Source: Thiodiazotropha sp040793985
Lineage (GTDB): Bacteria > Pseudomonadota > Gammaproteobacteria > Chromatiales > Chromatiaceae
NCBI GenBank assembly: GCA_040793985.1
Contig: JBFNJI010000006.1
Coordinates: 1-64,000, forward strand
Direction: 5' to 3'
Length of the DNA: 64,000 bases
Part shown: positions 8,920 through 18,502 of the stretch, one piece after another
How the letters are laid out: every line of letters begins with the position of its first letter
Numbering within the stretch: position 1 is the first letter of the stretch
Notes under the pieces: model-generated
Seen by the model: only the letters and a program-made list of their open reading frames with translations
Told to the model about the DNA's origin: nothing
Databases searched by the model: none
Translations under genes and position numbers: made by a program

Positions 8920-10878
8920 TCAACCCGGTTTACCCAAAAAGTAACCTTGACCACCCTCTAGATGAAGTCTTTGTACTATCTCCCACACCTGCTCCGTCTC
9001 CACAGCCTCTCCAACCACTTCAATCTCCAATCCATGGGCGATATCGACCAAAGCCTGGATAAAGAACTGATTTTCTGCACTCTTTTGCAGTTCCCAGAGA
9101 TAACTGCCATCGATCTTCAGGAAATCGACTTTGATGGTCTTCAAATAACCAAACGCACTGTGGCTGCGACCAAAATGATCGAGGGAGAAGGCAGAACCAT
9201 GCCGTCTAATCAGATCGATAAATCTTCCGACATTATCAAGCTGGGTAACTGCGCCATATTCCGGCATCTCAAAGATAAGGCGTCTGGCAAGTGTTTTTTC
9301 GGTTGCTAACAACCGCTCCATCCAGGCAATAAATTTCTTGTTTTTCAAACTAATAGGAGAAACATTGATGGCATATCTGGTGTTTTTACCGGTCTCGTCC
9401 CGAAGACGTTTGACAACTTTCCTGATCACCATCTGATCGATTTCAGTGGTCAGACCAAGCCTGTCCGCATGGGGTATGAAGAGCCCCGCCGAGAGCAGTT
9501 GAACTGCACCCTGCTCATCCTCCTCTTTGATCCGAACATAAACCTCCTGGTGCAGGATACTGTTATCTCGACAGGCGAACACGGGTTGAAATTGGAGTAT
9601 AAATCTGTCGTGGGCCAAGGCATTTTGTATCGTCGCCTGCCAATCCGAACCACCTCTGATTGAGCTGGCATCTATCTCACCCGGTTTATAGAGATGCCAT
9701 GAATTAGCACCCTCGCTTTGAGCTGAGCGCAGCGACATATCCGCTTGGGACAGCAGCTCCGAGAGACCCTGTGGCGCATTGTACGGGGCCAACCCGATAT
9801 GCCCCACATCCTCACTCTCGACAAGACCGGTATCGGCAATACCAGCAAGCACGGAGGAGAGGGTTTCACCCAGTTTTCCCGCCTCAGCCGGCGACATATC
9901 CTCCACAAACAGGGCAAAATCACCACCATTCAAGTGCGCAAGGTGAGACTTGGCCAATGGTTTTGATACCAGGCGCAGTGCATCTGCGGTCTGCTTCAGC
10001 AGTTCATCACCAGCCTGATAGCCATGATGATCATTGATATCCTTGAGGTTGTTGAGCTGTATCAATGCCAATACACCGCTCAGGCACTCCTCAGGCGATG
10101 CTAGGAGGTTGGTCATGGTATTGTGAAAAAAGCGTTTATTGGTAAGATCGGTCACCGGATTGCGGGATGCCTGCCGATGCAACCCCTCGGTCAGACGTTC
10201 CAGTTTTTCAATCATCCGCTTGACCTTGGTGGACATCCGGTTCATCGCCAGCACGATGCGCCGAAGGTCGAGGGTTCTGGGTAGCCTCTCGATAATGGGG
10301 AATTCCCGATTTACGATGGCATTCGCCTGTTGCTCCACCTGCCTCAGTGGCTTGAGCACCAGCTGCAGCGAGAGCAAACCGAGGAACAGCACAACCAAGG
10401 CACTAACCAGAAACCACCAGAAGACTTCGACACTGTTCTCCCACAATTGACGATGGGCAAAACCCGGGTGGCTCTGTACCACCACCTTTCCGGCCTGCAC
10501 CCAGCCAGACATCACAATCGCCTCACCTTTCGGCGTAGTGAGGGGAAATCGTTCTATAAACCATGGCGGGACACCTTCGAGGGTCACTGCGAGGTTGCGT
10601 TCCACCAACGGCAATCCTTGCATATCCTTAACCACAACCAGGCGGTAGTATCCCCGGTCAAAGATTGCATCGGTCATGGATGTAACCGTGGCGATATCTC
10701 CGTCGGCCATGTGCTTTGAGATCGACAGCCCCAACGAAGTCGCCGTATCCTGGGCATGAGACTCCAGCTGCGATTCGAGGTAGGCACGTGTGTTTTGCAC
10801 ACTGATAAAGAAGGTACCGACAAACACCAGGACCAACAAAACTGTGATCAAAATTAATAATTGTCGTGACAGCGTCAT
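8920..10878 (-). CDS. lapD: c-di-GMP receptor controlling adhesin release (LapD), degenerate GGDEF-EAL
   Basis: This 652-residue inner-membrane receptor sequesters LapG in the periplasm when c-di-GMP is bound. Membrane helices lie at about 5-25 and 152-175 and flank a periplasmic domain. Trp126 in SGWVQAGK matches the conserved tryptophan that inserts into LapG in characterised LapD proteins. HAMP covers roughly 175-230. The GGDEF domain has GGDF (318-321) instead of GGDEF. The EAL domain has EVY in place of EAL and LDHFG instead of LDDFG. Both domains therefore look catalytically dead but able to bind c-di-GMP, as expected for LapD. It lies 95 bases downstream of lapG in the same orientation, with GGAAA before the ATG. 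Confidence 0.93.
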   Translation of the reverse strand: MTLSRQLLILITVLLVLVFVGTFFISVQNTRAYLESQLESHAQDTATSLGLSISKHMADGDIATVTSMTDAIFDRGYYRLVVVKDMQGLPLVERNLAVTLEGVPPWFIERFPLTTPKGEAIVMSGWVQAGKVVVQSHPGFAHRQLWENSVEVFWWFLVSALVVLFLGLLSLQLVLKPLRQVEQQANAIVNREFPIIERLPRTLDLRRIVLAMNRMSTKVKRMIEKLERLTEGLHRQASRNPVTDLTNKRFFHNTMTNLLASPEECLSGVLALIQLNNLKDINDHHGYQAGDELLKQTADALRLVSKPLAKSHLAHLNGGDFALFVEDMSPAEAGKLGETLSSVLAGIADTGLVESEDVGHIGLAPYNAPQGLSELLSQADMSLRSAQSEGANSWHLYKPGEIDASSIRGGSDWQATIQNALAHDRFILQFQPVFACRDNSILHQEVYVRIKEEDEQGAVQLLSAGLFIPHADRLGLTTEIDQMVIRKVVKRLRDETGKNTRYAINVSPISLKNKKFIAWMERLLATEKTLARRLIFEMPEYGAVTQLDNVGRFIDLIRRHGSAFSLDHFGRSHSAFGYLKTIKVDFLKIDGSYLWELQKSAENQFFIQALVDIAHGLEIEVVGEAVETEQVWEIVQRLHLEGGQGYFLGKPG

Positions 10879-10973
10879 GAGCTTTCCACCCTATCCCGAT
10901 CGATGATGACAGCATCGATGCTCTTTTGAAACCGAAAAATTGTGTCCGTCAGCGTATCTTGCTCGTCTCTCTT

Positions 10974-11723
10974 TCAACGCTTAGCCTCCTGTTCCATTCT
11001 TCTCTTTAACTCCTGCCACAGGCTCAACCGGGTTGATGTACCCACCTTTTTCCCTTTGCCCAGGCTTTTTGCCAGCCATAGTCCATCCGCATTGAAGCTG
11101 TATACCGGGGCAAGGTCGAGACGATGACTGGCCGAGAGTAGCCGAGGATTGAGGTTATCCAGCACCTTGGGTATGGATGAGGGCTCCGGATAGTAGGTCA
11201 AAACCATATGAGACTGATTTAATTTGATCGCCTTGACATACATGATACGCAGCTTATCTTCCGCCACCCCCATCTCCTTAAGGGTGAAGTACTTGGCAAT
11301 GGAGTAGTCCTCGCAATCCCCTCCCGCATGCACCAACAACTCCAGGGGAGTCGCCCAATAGTCCTCCTTACCCCATAAATCGGCATCGGACTGGTAGGGA
11401 ATTTCGTTGAAGAAATCGTTGACGCGCCGCAGTTTCTCGACCTCATCGAGATCATCGCTCTCACGCATCATGCGATGCCAGGAGGCGACCCGATCAGCCG
11501 CCTGATTACCAAAATTCTGTTTCGCCCAGGAGACGACCTCATCGGTAAGATCGATGCTTTCCGCAAATGCAATCGCTACTCCCAGCCAGAGTATCGCAGA
11601 GACCAGCAAGGCCGGTATCGATCGTTGTCTTATATCCTTGAAGCGCAAATAACCCGTCACCAAAACACCCGAATTCCAGCGGTTGGCTGCAGGGTGGCTA
11701 AATTCAATCCGCTTGATAGCCAC
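10974..11723 (-). CDS. lapG: periplasmic cysteine protease LapG (BTLCP family)
   Basis: This 249-residue protease cuts the N-terminal retention module of the adhesin to release cells from surfaces. The catalytic triad is visible as Cys137 (GGDCEDYS), His172 (SHMVL) and Asp189 (VLDNLNP). Asp136 and Glu138 flank the cysteine and match the calcium-binding residues of characterised LapG. A hydrophobic export segment lies at about 37-54, ending AFAES. Translation starts at GTG (11723) with AAGG just upstream; an earlier ATG is closed after one codon by TAA. The gene leads the lapG-lapD pair. The matching TAAG substrate site is in the adhesin encoded at 1-3832. Confidence 0.93.
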   Translation of the reverse strand: MAIKRIEFSHPAANRWNSGVLVTGYLRFKDIRQRSIPALLVSAILWLGVAIAFAESIDLTDEVVSWAKQNFGNQAADRVASWHRMMRESDDLDEVEKLRRVNDFFNEIPYQSDADLWGKEDYWATPLELLVHAGGDCEDYSIAKYFTLKEMGVAEDKLRIMYVKAIKLNQSHMVLTYYPEPSSIPKVLDNLNPRLLSASHRLDLAPVYSFNADGLWLAKSLGKGKKVGTSTRLSLWQELKRRMEQEAKR

Positions 11724-11830
11724 CTTATCCCATGGTAGATCGTGGGAAATCAGGCCTACTCTCAGGCCCTTGGGAAGACTTTTACTTCCATAGGATTATG
11801 TCGACTGATAGCGCGATATCTTGATCATAT

Positions 11831-11852
11831 GGGCCGGAGAAGACCCCGGCCC
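11831..11852. terminator. GC-rich hairpin downstream of ppdK
   Basis: GGGCCGG pairs with CCGGCCC across an 8-base loop, just past the ppdK stop codon. No T-tract follows on either strand, so it may stabilise the 3' end or terminate weakly. Confidence 0.4.
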
Positions 11853-11865
11853 ATGCAGAGGAGGA

Positions 11866-14631
11866 TTATTGCTGTTTCAGGCTGGCATGTGCCGCCGCCA
11901 GGCGTGCCACCGGCACCCGCGGAGCCGAGCAGGAGACGTAGTTAAGCCCCGCCTTGTGACAGAATTCGATGGAGCTGGGATGTCCACCGTGCTCGCCGCA
12001 GATACCGACGCTGAGATCGGGCTTGATGCCGCGACCCCACTCCACCGCCAGATGCATCAGCTTGCCCACGCCTTTCTCGTCCAGCACCTCGAAGGGGTTG
12101 TCCTTGAGGATGCCGTTCTGGTTGTACATGGGCAGGAACTTGTTCTCCGCGTCCTCACGGGAGAAAGAGAAGGTGGCCTGGGTCAGGTCGTTGGTGCCGA
12201 AGGAGAAGAACTCCGCCTCCTCCACAAGGGATTCGGCGCGCATGCAGGCCCGCACCACCTCGATCATGGTGCCGAAACGGAAGTTGAGCTTGTGGCCCGA
12301 CTTCTCCTCCACCTCGGTACGGATCTCGTCCACCATCTCCTTTACCAGCTTCAGCTCCTCGGCGGTACAGACCTGGGGCACCATGATCTGGGGATGGACC
12401 TCCAGATCCTTGGCCGCACACTCGGCGGCTGCCTCCAGGATGGCGCGGATCTGCATGCCGTAGATCTCGGGGAAGGTGATGCCCAGACGCACGCCACGAT
12501 GGCCCAGCATGGGATTGGTCTCGGTCAAGGCGCGTACCTTGCGCAACATCGTCTCCTTCTTCTCGATCGCCTGCTCCACCAGGCTCTCATCCACCATATG
12601 CCGTAGCGAATCGGCCTCCTGTTTGGCGTGCTCAGGGTCCTGCAACAGCATCATACTGCCGGCGAGAACATTCATACCGCGCACCGAGTTGCGCAGGTGA
12701 TGCAATTCATCCAGGTCACTCAGTAGCTGCTGTTCGCTGGGTAGGAACTCGTGGATCGGGGGATCGAGAAGTCGAATGGTCACCGGCTTGGGTGCCATCA
12801 CCTCAAGAATCTCCTTGAAGTCTCCACGCTGCATCGGCAGCAGCTTATCCAGGGCAGCCTGACGCTGCTCCGGGGTCTCGGCAACGATCATCTCGATCAC
12901 CACCGGCAAGCGATCCACCGCATTGAACATGCGCTCGGTGCGACAGAGACCAATCCCCATGGCACCGTATTTCAACGCCCGGCTGGCATCGTTTGCGGTA
13001 TCGGCATTCGCCATCACCCGCAGATAGGCGGCCTCATCGGCCCATCTCAGGAGCCTGTTCAGCTCCTCGGTGAAGTCGGGCTCCACCATAGGTATCTGGC
13101 CGAGGAAGACATTGCCGCTACTGCCATCGATGGTGATCATCTCACCCTCGCGGATCACGGTGCCCTTGGCGATCGCCTCCCGACGCTGCACATCGACGCT
13201 GATGCCCTCCGCACCTGCCACGCAGGGCTTGCCCATCCCCCTCGCGACCACCGCGGCGTGGGAGGTCTTGCCGCCTCGACTGGTAAGTATCCCCTCGGAG
13301 GCGAAGAAGCCGTGAATATCCTCCGGCTTGGTCTCCTCCCGCACCAGGATCACCTTCTGACCCTGATCCTTGCCCATCAGCTCCGCGCGGTCGGCATCGA
13401 ATACCGCCAGGCCGCTCGCCGCACCGGGCGAGGCCGGCAGGCCCTGGGCGACCGGCTCCACCTTGTATTCATTGTTCAGCCTGGGATAGAGCATCTGCTC
13501 GAGATAGGCGGGATCTATCCGCAACAGTGCCTGATCCTTGCTGATCAGCTCCTCCTCAACCATCTCCACGGAGGTACGCACCATGGCGGTGGCGTTCATC
13601 TTGCCATTGCGGGTCTGTAGACAATAGAGCGTGCCACGTTCAATGGTGAACTCAAAATCCTGCACCTCTTTGTAGTGGCTTTCCAGTTTCTGACGCAGTT
13701 CCTCGAGCTGCTCCGCCATCTCCGGCATCTCTTCCGCCAGGCGTGCGATTGGTTTCGGGGTGCGTATGCCGGCAACCACATCCTCACCCTGCGCATTGAC
13801 CAGGTATTCGCCGAACAGTTTGTTCTCCCCCGTTCCCGGGTTACGCGTGAAGGCGACGCCGGTGGCGGAGTCGTTGCCCCGATTGCCAAACACCATGGTA
13901 CAGACATTCACCGCCGTGCCATTGGCCATGTCAGGGGTGATGTTGAACTGACGCCGGTAGTCGACGGCGCGCTTGCCCATCCAGGAACCGAACACCGCCT
14001 TGATCGCGATCTCCAGCTGATCGTAAGGATTCTCCGGAAATGGTCTCCCGGTATGCTTCTCGAAGACCTTCAGAAAACGCTCGCAGATCTCCTTGAGATC
14101 GTCAGCGGATAGGCCCACATCCTCGGTGACGTGGACATTCTGCTTTACCGCCTCGAACTCTTGATCGAAGGCCTCGTCCGGCACACCCAGGGCGACCTTG
14201 CCGAAGAGTTGAATAAAGCGGCGATAGGCGTCGTAGCCGAAACGGGGATCGCCGGTCTGTTCGATGACACCCTCGAGGGTGTTGCTGTTGAGACCCAGAT
14301 TGAGGATGGTATCCATCATACCGGGCATAGACATCGCGGAACCGGAGCGCACCGACACGAGCAGCGGATTGGCGGCATCGCCAAACCCCTTGCCGGTGGC
14401 GTCCTCAACCTGCGCCATATGCTGATGCACGTCCTTAATCAGGCTTTCGGGAAGGGTCTTGGATTCATCGGCTAGGTAGTCGAGGCAGGCCGCGGTACTG
14501 ATCACGAATCCGGGCGGCACATTCAAGCCGAATTGGGTCATCTCACAGAGATTCGCTCCCTTGCCTCCGAGCAATTTCTTATCTTTGCCGTCACCCTCTT
14601 GAAATGCGAAGACATGTCGTTTCTCACTCAT
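11866..14631 (-). CDS. ppdK: pyruvate, phosphate dikinase
   Basis: This 921-residue enzyme interconverts pyruvate, ATP and phosphate with phosphoenolpyruvate, AMP and pyrophosphate in the cytosol. It has an N-terminal nucleotide-binding domain (GGKGANLCEMTQFG, PPGFVIST, SVRSGSAMSMPGMMDT), a central swivelling domain with the phosphohistidine motif GGKTSHAAVVARGMGKPCV, and a C-terminal PEP/pyruvate barrel with GHRGVRLG and the SFGTNDLTQ signature. The ATG at 14631 is chosen because GAGAGGGGAATTGAG precedes it; a further upstream ATG would add 31 unconserved residues and lacks a ribosome-binding site. It is divergent from valS. In autotrophs it supports PEP supply from pyruvate. Confidence 0.96.
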   Translation of the reverse strand: MSEKRHVFAFQEGDGKDKKLLGGKGANLCEMTQFGLNVPPGFVISTAACLDYLADESKTLPESLIKDVHQHMAQVEDATGKGFGDAANPLLVSVRSGSAMSMPGMMDTILNLGLNSNTLEGVIEQTGDPRFGYDAYRRFIQLFGKVALGVPDEAFDQEFEAVKQNVHVTEDVGLSADDLKEICERFLKVFEKHTGRPFPENPYDQLEIAIKAVFGSWMGKRAVDYRRQFNITPDMANGTAVNVCTMVFGNRGNDSATGVAFTRNPGTGENKLFGEYLVNAQGEDVVAGIRTPKPIARLAEEMPEMAEQLEELRQKLESHYKEVQDFEFTIERGTLYCLQTRNGKMNATAMVRTSVEMVEEELISKDQALLRIDPAYLEQMLYPRLNNEYKVEPVAQGLPASPGAASGLAVFDADRAELMGKDQGQKVILVREETKPEDIHGFFASEGILTSRGGKTSHAAVVARGMGKPCVAGAEGISVDVQRREAIAKGTVIREGEMITIDGSSGNVFLGQIPMVEPDFTEELNRLLRWADEAAYLRVMANADTANDASRALKYGAMGIGLCRTERMFNAVDRLPVVIEMIVAETPEQRQAALDKLLPMQRGDFKEILEVMAPKPVTIRLLDPPIHEFLPSEQQLLSDLDELHHLRNSVRGMNVLAGSMMLLQDPEHAKQEADSLRHMVDESLVEQAIEKKETMLRKVRALTETNPMLGHRGVRLGITFPEIYGMQIRAILEAAAECAAKDLEVHPQIMVPQVCTAEELKLVKEMVDEIRTEVEEKSGHKLNFRFGTMIEVVRACMRAESLVEEAEFFSFGTNDLTQATFSFSREDAENKFLPMYNQNGILKDNPFEVLDEKGVGKLMHLAVEWGRGIKPDLSVGICGEHGGHPSSIEFCHKAGLNYVSCSAPRVPVARLAAAHASLKQQ

Positions 14632-14754
14632 TATCTCAATTCCCCTCTCTTTATTATCTGGCCGGCTGATGCCGATTCCCGCTAAACGCCGACAACCCTG
14701 TCGGCTCTTGAACAATACTGGCATTGAACAACAAGCTTTTCATGCCAAGCAGGT

Positions 14755-14760
14755 TATAAT
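14755..14760 (+). promoter_or_regulatory. -10 element upstream of valS
   Basis: A perfect TATAAT lies 35 bases before the valS ATG. No convincing -35 hexamer is seen at standard spacing (TTGAAC occurs too far upstream). Confidence 0.5.
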
Positions 14761-14795
14761 ACTCCCTTTTTGTTGCTGAACAATTAATAAGATCC

Positions 14796-17660
14796 ATGGA
14801 AACAACCTACGACCCACATGCCATTGAACAGCGCTGGTACCAAACCTGGGAAGAGCGCGGTTATTTTGCCCCGAGCCAATCGGGCAGTAGCAGCTACTGC
14901 ATCATGATCCCTCCCCCCAACGTCACCGGCAGTCTGCACATGGGGCATGGTTTCAACAACACCATCATGGATACCCTGATCCGCTACCATCGCATGAAGG
15001 GCGATAACACCCTGTGGCAGGCCGGTTCCGACCATGCCGGGATCGCCACCCAGATGGTGGTCGAGCGTCAGCTCGAAGCGGAGGAGAAGAAACGCCACGA
15101 CCTGGGACGGGAGCGATTCATCGAACGGATCTGGGAGTGGAAACAAGAGTCCGGCGGTAATATCTCCCGCCAGCTGCGCCGACTCGGCTCTTCCCTGGAC
15201 TGGCAACACGAACGTTTCACCATGGACGAGGGGCTCTCCGAGGCAGTCAGGGAGGTATTCATCCGCCTCTATGAGGAGGGTTTGATCTACCGCGGCAAAC
15301 GTCTGGTCAACTGGGATCCCAAGTTGCATACCGCCGTCTCCGATCTGGAGGTGCTTTCCGAGGAGGAGTATGGCCACATGTGGCACATGCGCTATCCCCT
15401 GAGCAACGGCAAGGGCCACCTCGTTGTAGCCACCACCCGCCCCGAAACCATGCTCGGCGACTGCGCGGTGGCGGTAAATCCCGGCGACGAACGCTACAGA
15501 CACCTGATCGGCGAACTACTGGAATTGCCACTGACCGGTCGCCGAATCCCGATCATCGCTGATGAGGAGCATGTGGATCCGGAGTTCGGTACCGGTTGCG
15601 TGAAGATCACCCCGGCCCACGACTTCAACGACTATGCGGTCTGGCAGCGCCACCGCGATGAGATCAGCATCAGCGAACAGGCCCATGGCGGCCTCATCAA
15701 TATCTTTACCGTGGACGCGGCGATACGTGAAAACGATGAGGGTGAAGGCAGTCTGATCCCGGATGCATACATCGGCATGGATCGCTACGATGCACGTAAA
15801 CAGATAGTTGCCGACCTCCAGGAGCAGGGATTGCTGGAAAAGATCGACGACCATAGGCTGATGGTACCCAGAGGTGATCGATCGGGTGCAGTCATTGAGC
15901 CCTTCCTCACCGACCAGTGGTATGTCAAGATCGCCCCCCTGGCCAAACCTGCCATCGAAGCGGTGGAGAGCGGCAGGATCCGCTTCGTACCCGACAACTG
16001 GAAAAACACCTACTACGAGTGGATGCGCAATATCCAGGACTGGTGTATCAGCCGCCAGATCTGGTGGGGACACCGCATACCTGCCTGGTACGACGACCAG
16101 GGCAATGTCTATGTCGGCAGGTCGGAAGCGGATGTCCGCGCACGACACAAACTCGATCCGAGCTATCCACTGCGCCAGGATGAGGATGTCCTCGACACCT
16201 GGTTCAGCTCCGCCCTATGGCCCTTCTCCACCCTGGGTTGGCCGCAGCAGAGTGACCGGCTCAAGTCGTTCTATCCCACAAGCGTGCTGGTCACCGGTTT
16301 CGACATCATCTTCTTCTGGGTTGCCAGGATGATTATGATGGGGATCAAATTCATGGATGAGGTCCCCTTCAAGGAGGTCTATGTCCATGGTCTGGTACGC
16401 GACTCCCACGGTGACAAGATGTCGAAGTCGAAAGGGAATGTACTCGATCCCATCGATCTCATCGACGGCATCGAATTGGAACGACTGGTGGAGAAACGCA
16501 CCAGCGGCATGATGCAGCCGCAGCTGGCACAGAAGATCGAAAAACAGACGCGTAAGGAGTTCCCCGACGGCATTCCCAGCTTCGGCACCGATGCCCTGCG
16601 ATTCACCTTTGCCGCCCTCGCCGCCACCGGCCGCGATATCAAGTTCGATCTGGGACGCATCGAGGGCTACCGTAACTTCTGCAACAAGCTGTGGAACGCC
16701 ACCCGCTATGTGATGATGAATGTGGAGGGCGAGGATTGCGGCGTGCGGGGGGCCAAGACCGGCCACTCCGAACCGGCGGCCAAACTCGAGCGCTCCATCG
16801 CCGATCGCTGGATCATGTCGAGATTGCAGAAGACCAAGCAGGCAGTAGCCGAGGCCATTGAAGGCTACCGCTTCGACCACGCAGCCCAGGCAATCTATGA
16901 GTTCACCTGGAACGAGTATTGCGACTGGTATCTCGAACTGAGCAAACCGGTGCTCAACGACGACAACGCATCTGCCGAGGCGAAACGCGGAACCCGGCGC
17001 ACCCTGGTCAGGGTACTGGAAAATCTGCTGCGCCTGACCCACCCGGTGATGCCCTTTATTACGGAGGAGATCTGGCAGCGGGTCGGCCCCATCGCCGGAG
17101 TGATCGATGCGGGGCAGGATGATGCCACCATCATGAATCAACCCTTCCCCACCCAGCGTAAATCCCTGATCGACGAGGCCGCGGAAGAGGAGATGGCCTG
17201 GGTTATGGCGTTCATTCTCGGCATTCGCAAGATCAAGGGCGAGATGAACATCGCCCCGGGCAAACCGGTACCCGTGATCCTGGCCAATGCCAGTGAGAGC
17301 GACAAGGCCTTGGCCAAGCGACATCGCCATTTCCTCGACTTTCTCGCGCGCACCGAATCGATCGATGTCTTGGCTGACGGCGAAGATGAACCGGAGTCGT
17401 CCATCGCACTGGTCGGCGACATGAAGGTGCTGATCCCCCTCGCCGGATTGATCGACAAGGAGGCCGAGAGCAAGCGTCTGGAAAAAGAGATTGGACGTAT
17501 GCAAAGCGATCTGGAACGCATCGAAAAGAAACTGGCCAATCCCAACTTCGTCGATAAGGCGCCCCAGGCCGTGGTGGACAAGGAGCGTAAAAAACTGACG
17601 GATAGCAAAAGTGTCCTTGATACCCTGCAGCTGCAGTTGGAAAAAATCAAAAACCTGTAG
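14796..17660 (+). CDS. valS: valine--tRNA ligase
   Basis: This 954-residue class I aminoacyl-tRNA synthetase charges tRNA-Val. The HIGH-type motif appears in PPNVTGSLHMGHGF near residue 45-55 and the KMSKS motif as DKMSKSKGNVLDP near residue 545. Between them is the editing domain (TTRPETMLGD, GTGCVKITPAHDFND). An anticodon-binding helical domain and a C-terminal coiled-coil arm (about 885-950, rich in Lys/Glu) complete the protein. Its length is close to that of E. coli ValRS (951). It stands alone, divergent from ppdK, and is followed by a strong hairpin. Confidence 0.97.
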   Translation: METTYDPHAIEQRWYQTWEERGYFAPSQSGSSSYCIMIPPPNVTGSLHMGHGFNNTIMDTLIRYHRMKGDNTLWQAGSDHAGIATQMVVERQLEAEEKKRHDLGRERFIERIWEWKQESGGNISRQLRRLGSSLDWQHERFTMDEGLSEAVREVFIRLYEEGLIYRGKRLVNWDPKLHTAVSDLEVLSEEEYGHMWHMRYPLSNGKGHLVVATTRPETMLGDCAVAVNPGDERYRHLIGELLELPLTGRRIPIIADEEHVDPEFGTGCVKITPAHDFNDYAVWQRHRDEISISEQAHGGLINIFTVDAAIRENDEGEGSLIPDAYIGMDRYDARKQIVADLQEQGLLEKIDDHRLMVPRGDRSGAVIEPFLTDQWYVKIAPLAKPAIEAVESGRIRFVPDNWKNTYYEWMRNIQDWCISRQIWWGHRIPAWYDDQGNVYVGRSEADVRARHKLDPSYPLRQDEDVLDTWFSSALWPFSTLGWPQQSDRLKSFYPTSVLVTGFDIIFFWVARMIMMGIKFMDEVPFKEVYVHGLVRDSHGDKMSKSKGNVLDPIDLIDGIELERLVEKRTSGMMQPQLAQKIEKQTRKEFPDGIPSFGTDALRFTFAALAATGRDIKFDLGRIEGYRNFCNKLWNATRYVMMNVEGEDCGVRGAKTGHSEPAAKLERSIADRWIMSRLQKTKQAVAEAIEGYRFDHAAQAIYEFTWNEYCDWYLELSKPVLNDDNASAEAKRGTRRTLVRVLENLLRLTHPVMPFITEEIWQRVGPIAGVIDAGQDDATIMNQPFPTQRKSLIDEAAEEEMAWVMAFILGIRKIKGEMNIAPGKPVPVILANASESDKALAKRHRHFLDFLARTESIDVLADGEDEPESSIALVGDMKVLIPLAGLIDKEAESKRLEKEIGRMQSDLERIEKKLANPNFVDKAPQAVVDKERKKLTDSKSVLDTLQLQLEKIKNL

Positions 17661-17667
17661 CTTTCCA

Positions 17668-17695
17668 AACACCCTCCCCCCGAACGGAGGGTGTT
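17668..17695 (+). terminator. hairpin after valS
   Basis: AACACCCTCC pairs perfectly with GGAGGGTGTT around an 8-base loop, eight bases after the valS stop. It is followed by ATAAAA rather than a T-run, so intrinsic termination is uncertain. Confidence 0.45.
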
Positions 17696-17890
17696 ATAAA
17701 ACCATGCCGCGAATAAAAGCGGGTATGTCTAAGTCCGCTTTCACTCGCCACTGCAACGCCCTTACCCTGTGAGGCTGGGATTTTCGCCTTTGCAGCGACC
17801 GCAGGAGAGCGTGTATTGCCACTCTCCTTTTCTCTTCCTATATTCAAGTATTCACCAACATTGGGCATGTATCCGAGACGAGGTGACTGA

Positions 17891-18289
17891 GTGCCACATC
17901 TACAGTTCGACATCAACAAGCCAATATCGGACATAGAGAAACAGATTATTGCATCCGAGGTACGCACACTATTCGCAGAGGTGATGGAGACCGGCATGGA
18001 TCATATCGCGGTTTCGATACGCGAATTCGGTACCTACAATCTTTCCATCGGTCGAGTGGAAGAGCCGGAAAAAGGGATTGCCCTTGTCAATGCGGATATT
18101 CGCAGCGGTCGCACGCTGGAGCAACGCAGGGACCTGGCACTGGGCTTTATCGCGATCATCAACACAACCCTGGCCATCCCCCGGCAACATATCTATGTCA
18201 CCATCACCGAGCACAAGGGAGAGGACTTCCATCTGTTTGAGAAATTTCTGGCCGGTTGGCAACAAGGTGAGGATCCCCTGGCGGAGTAA
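17891..18289 (+). CDS. tautomerase/MIF-superfamily protein
   Basis: This 132-residue protein has the tautomerase fold pattern: after removal of Met the N-terminus is proline (MPHLQFDIN), the catalytic general base of this superfamily. The rest alternates beta strands and helices like a double 4-oxalocrotonate tautomerase unit (LFAEVMETGMDHIAVSI, HIYVTITEHKGEDFHLFE). Translation begins at GTG 17891 after an AGGTGA ribosome-binding sequence. It faces the intradiol dioxygenase gene. A role in aromatic ring-cleavage product isomerisation is possible from the neighbour alone, but the substrate cannot be deduced. Confidence 0.75.
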   Translation: MPHLQFDINKPISDIEKQIIASEVRTLFAEVMETGMDHIAVSIREFGTYNLSIGRVEEPEKGIALVNADIRSGRTLEQRRDLALGFIAIINTTLAIPRQHIYVTITEHKGEDFHLFEKFLAGWQQGEDPLAE

Positions 18290-18502
18290 ATCGGCAAGCA
18301 TCACCTCGTCAACATCCTGTTGATGGCATCGTCGATAAGGGCATTCTCAGGCAGCGTGCGGCGGCAGACACTGCGCGCTCGCAGAACAGATCGACTTCAG
18401 ATCATTCGTTGAACAGGCCAGACCCAAGTCTTGAAAATATGACCACTCGCCTATGCGCATGAGTGATTCGTGTCTCTCTGCGGTTATGAATCTTCAGTAT
18501 GT

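Noticed and set aside
11821..17672. Long antisense frames over ppdK and valS (up to ~485 codons)
   Set aside because: They overlap unmistakable conserved enzymes and their translations are His/Leu/Gly-rich shadow sequence typical of GC-biased opposite frames.
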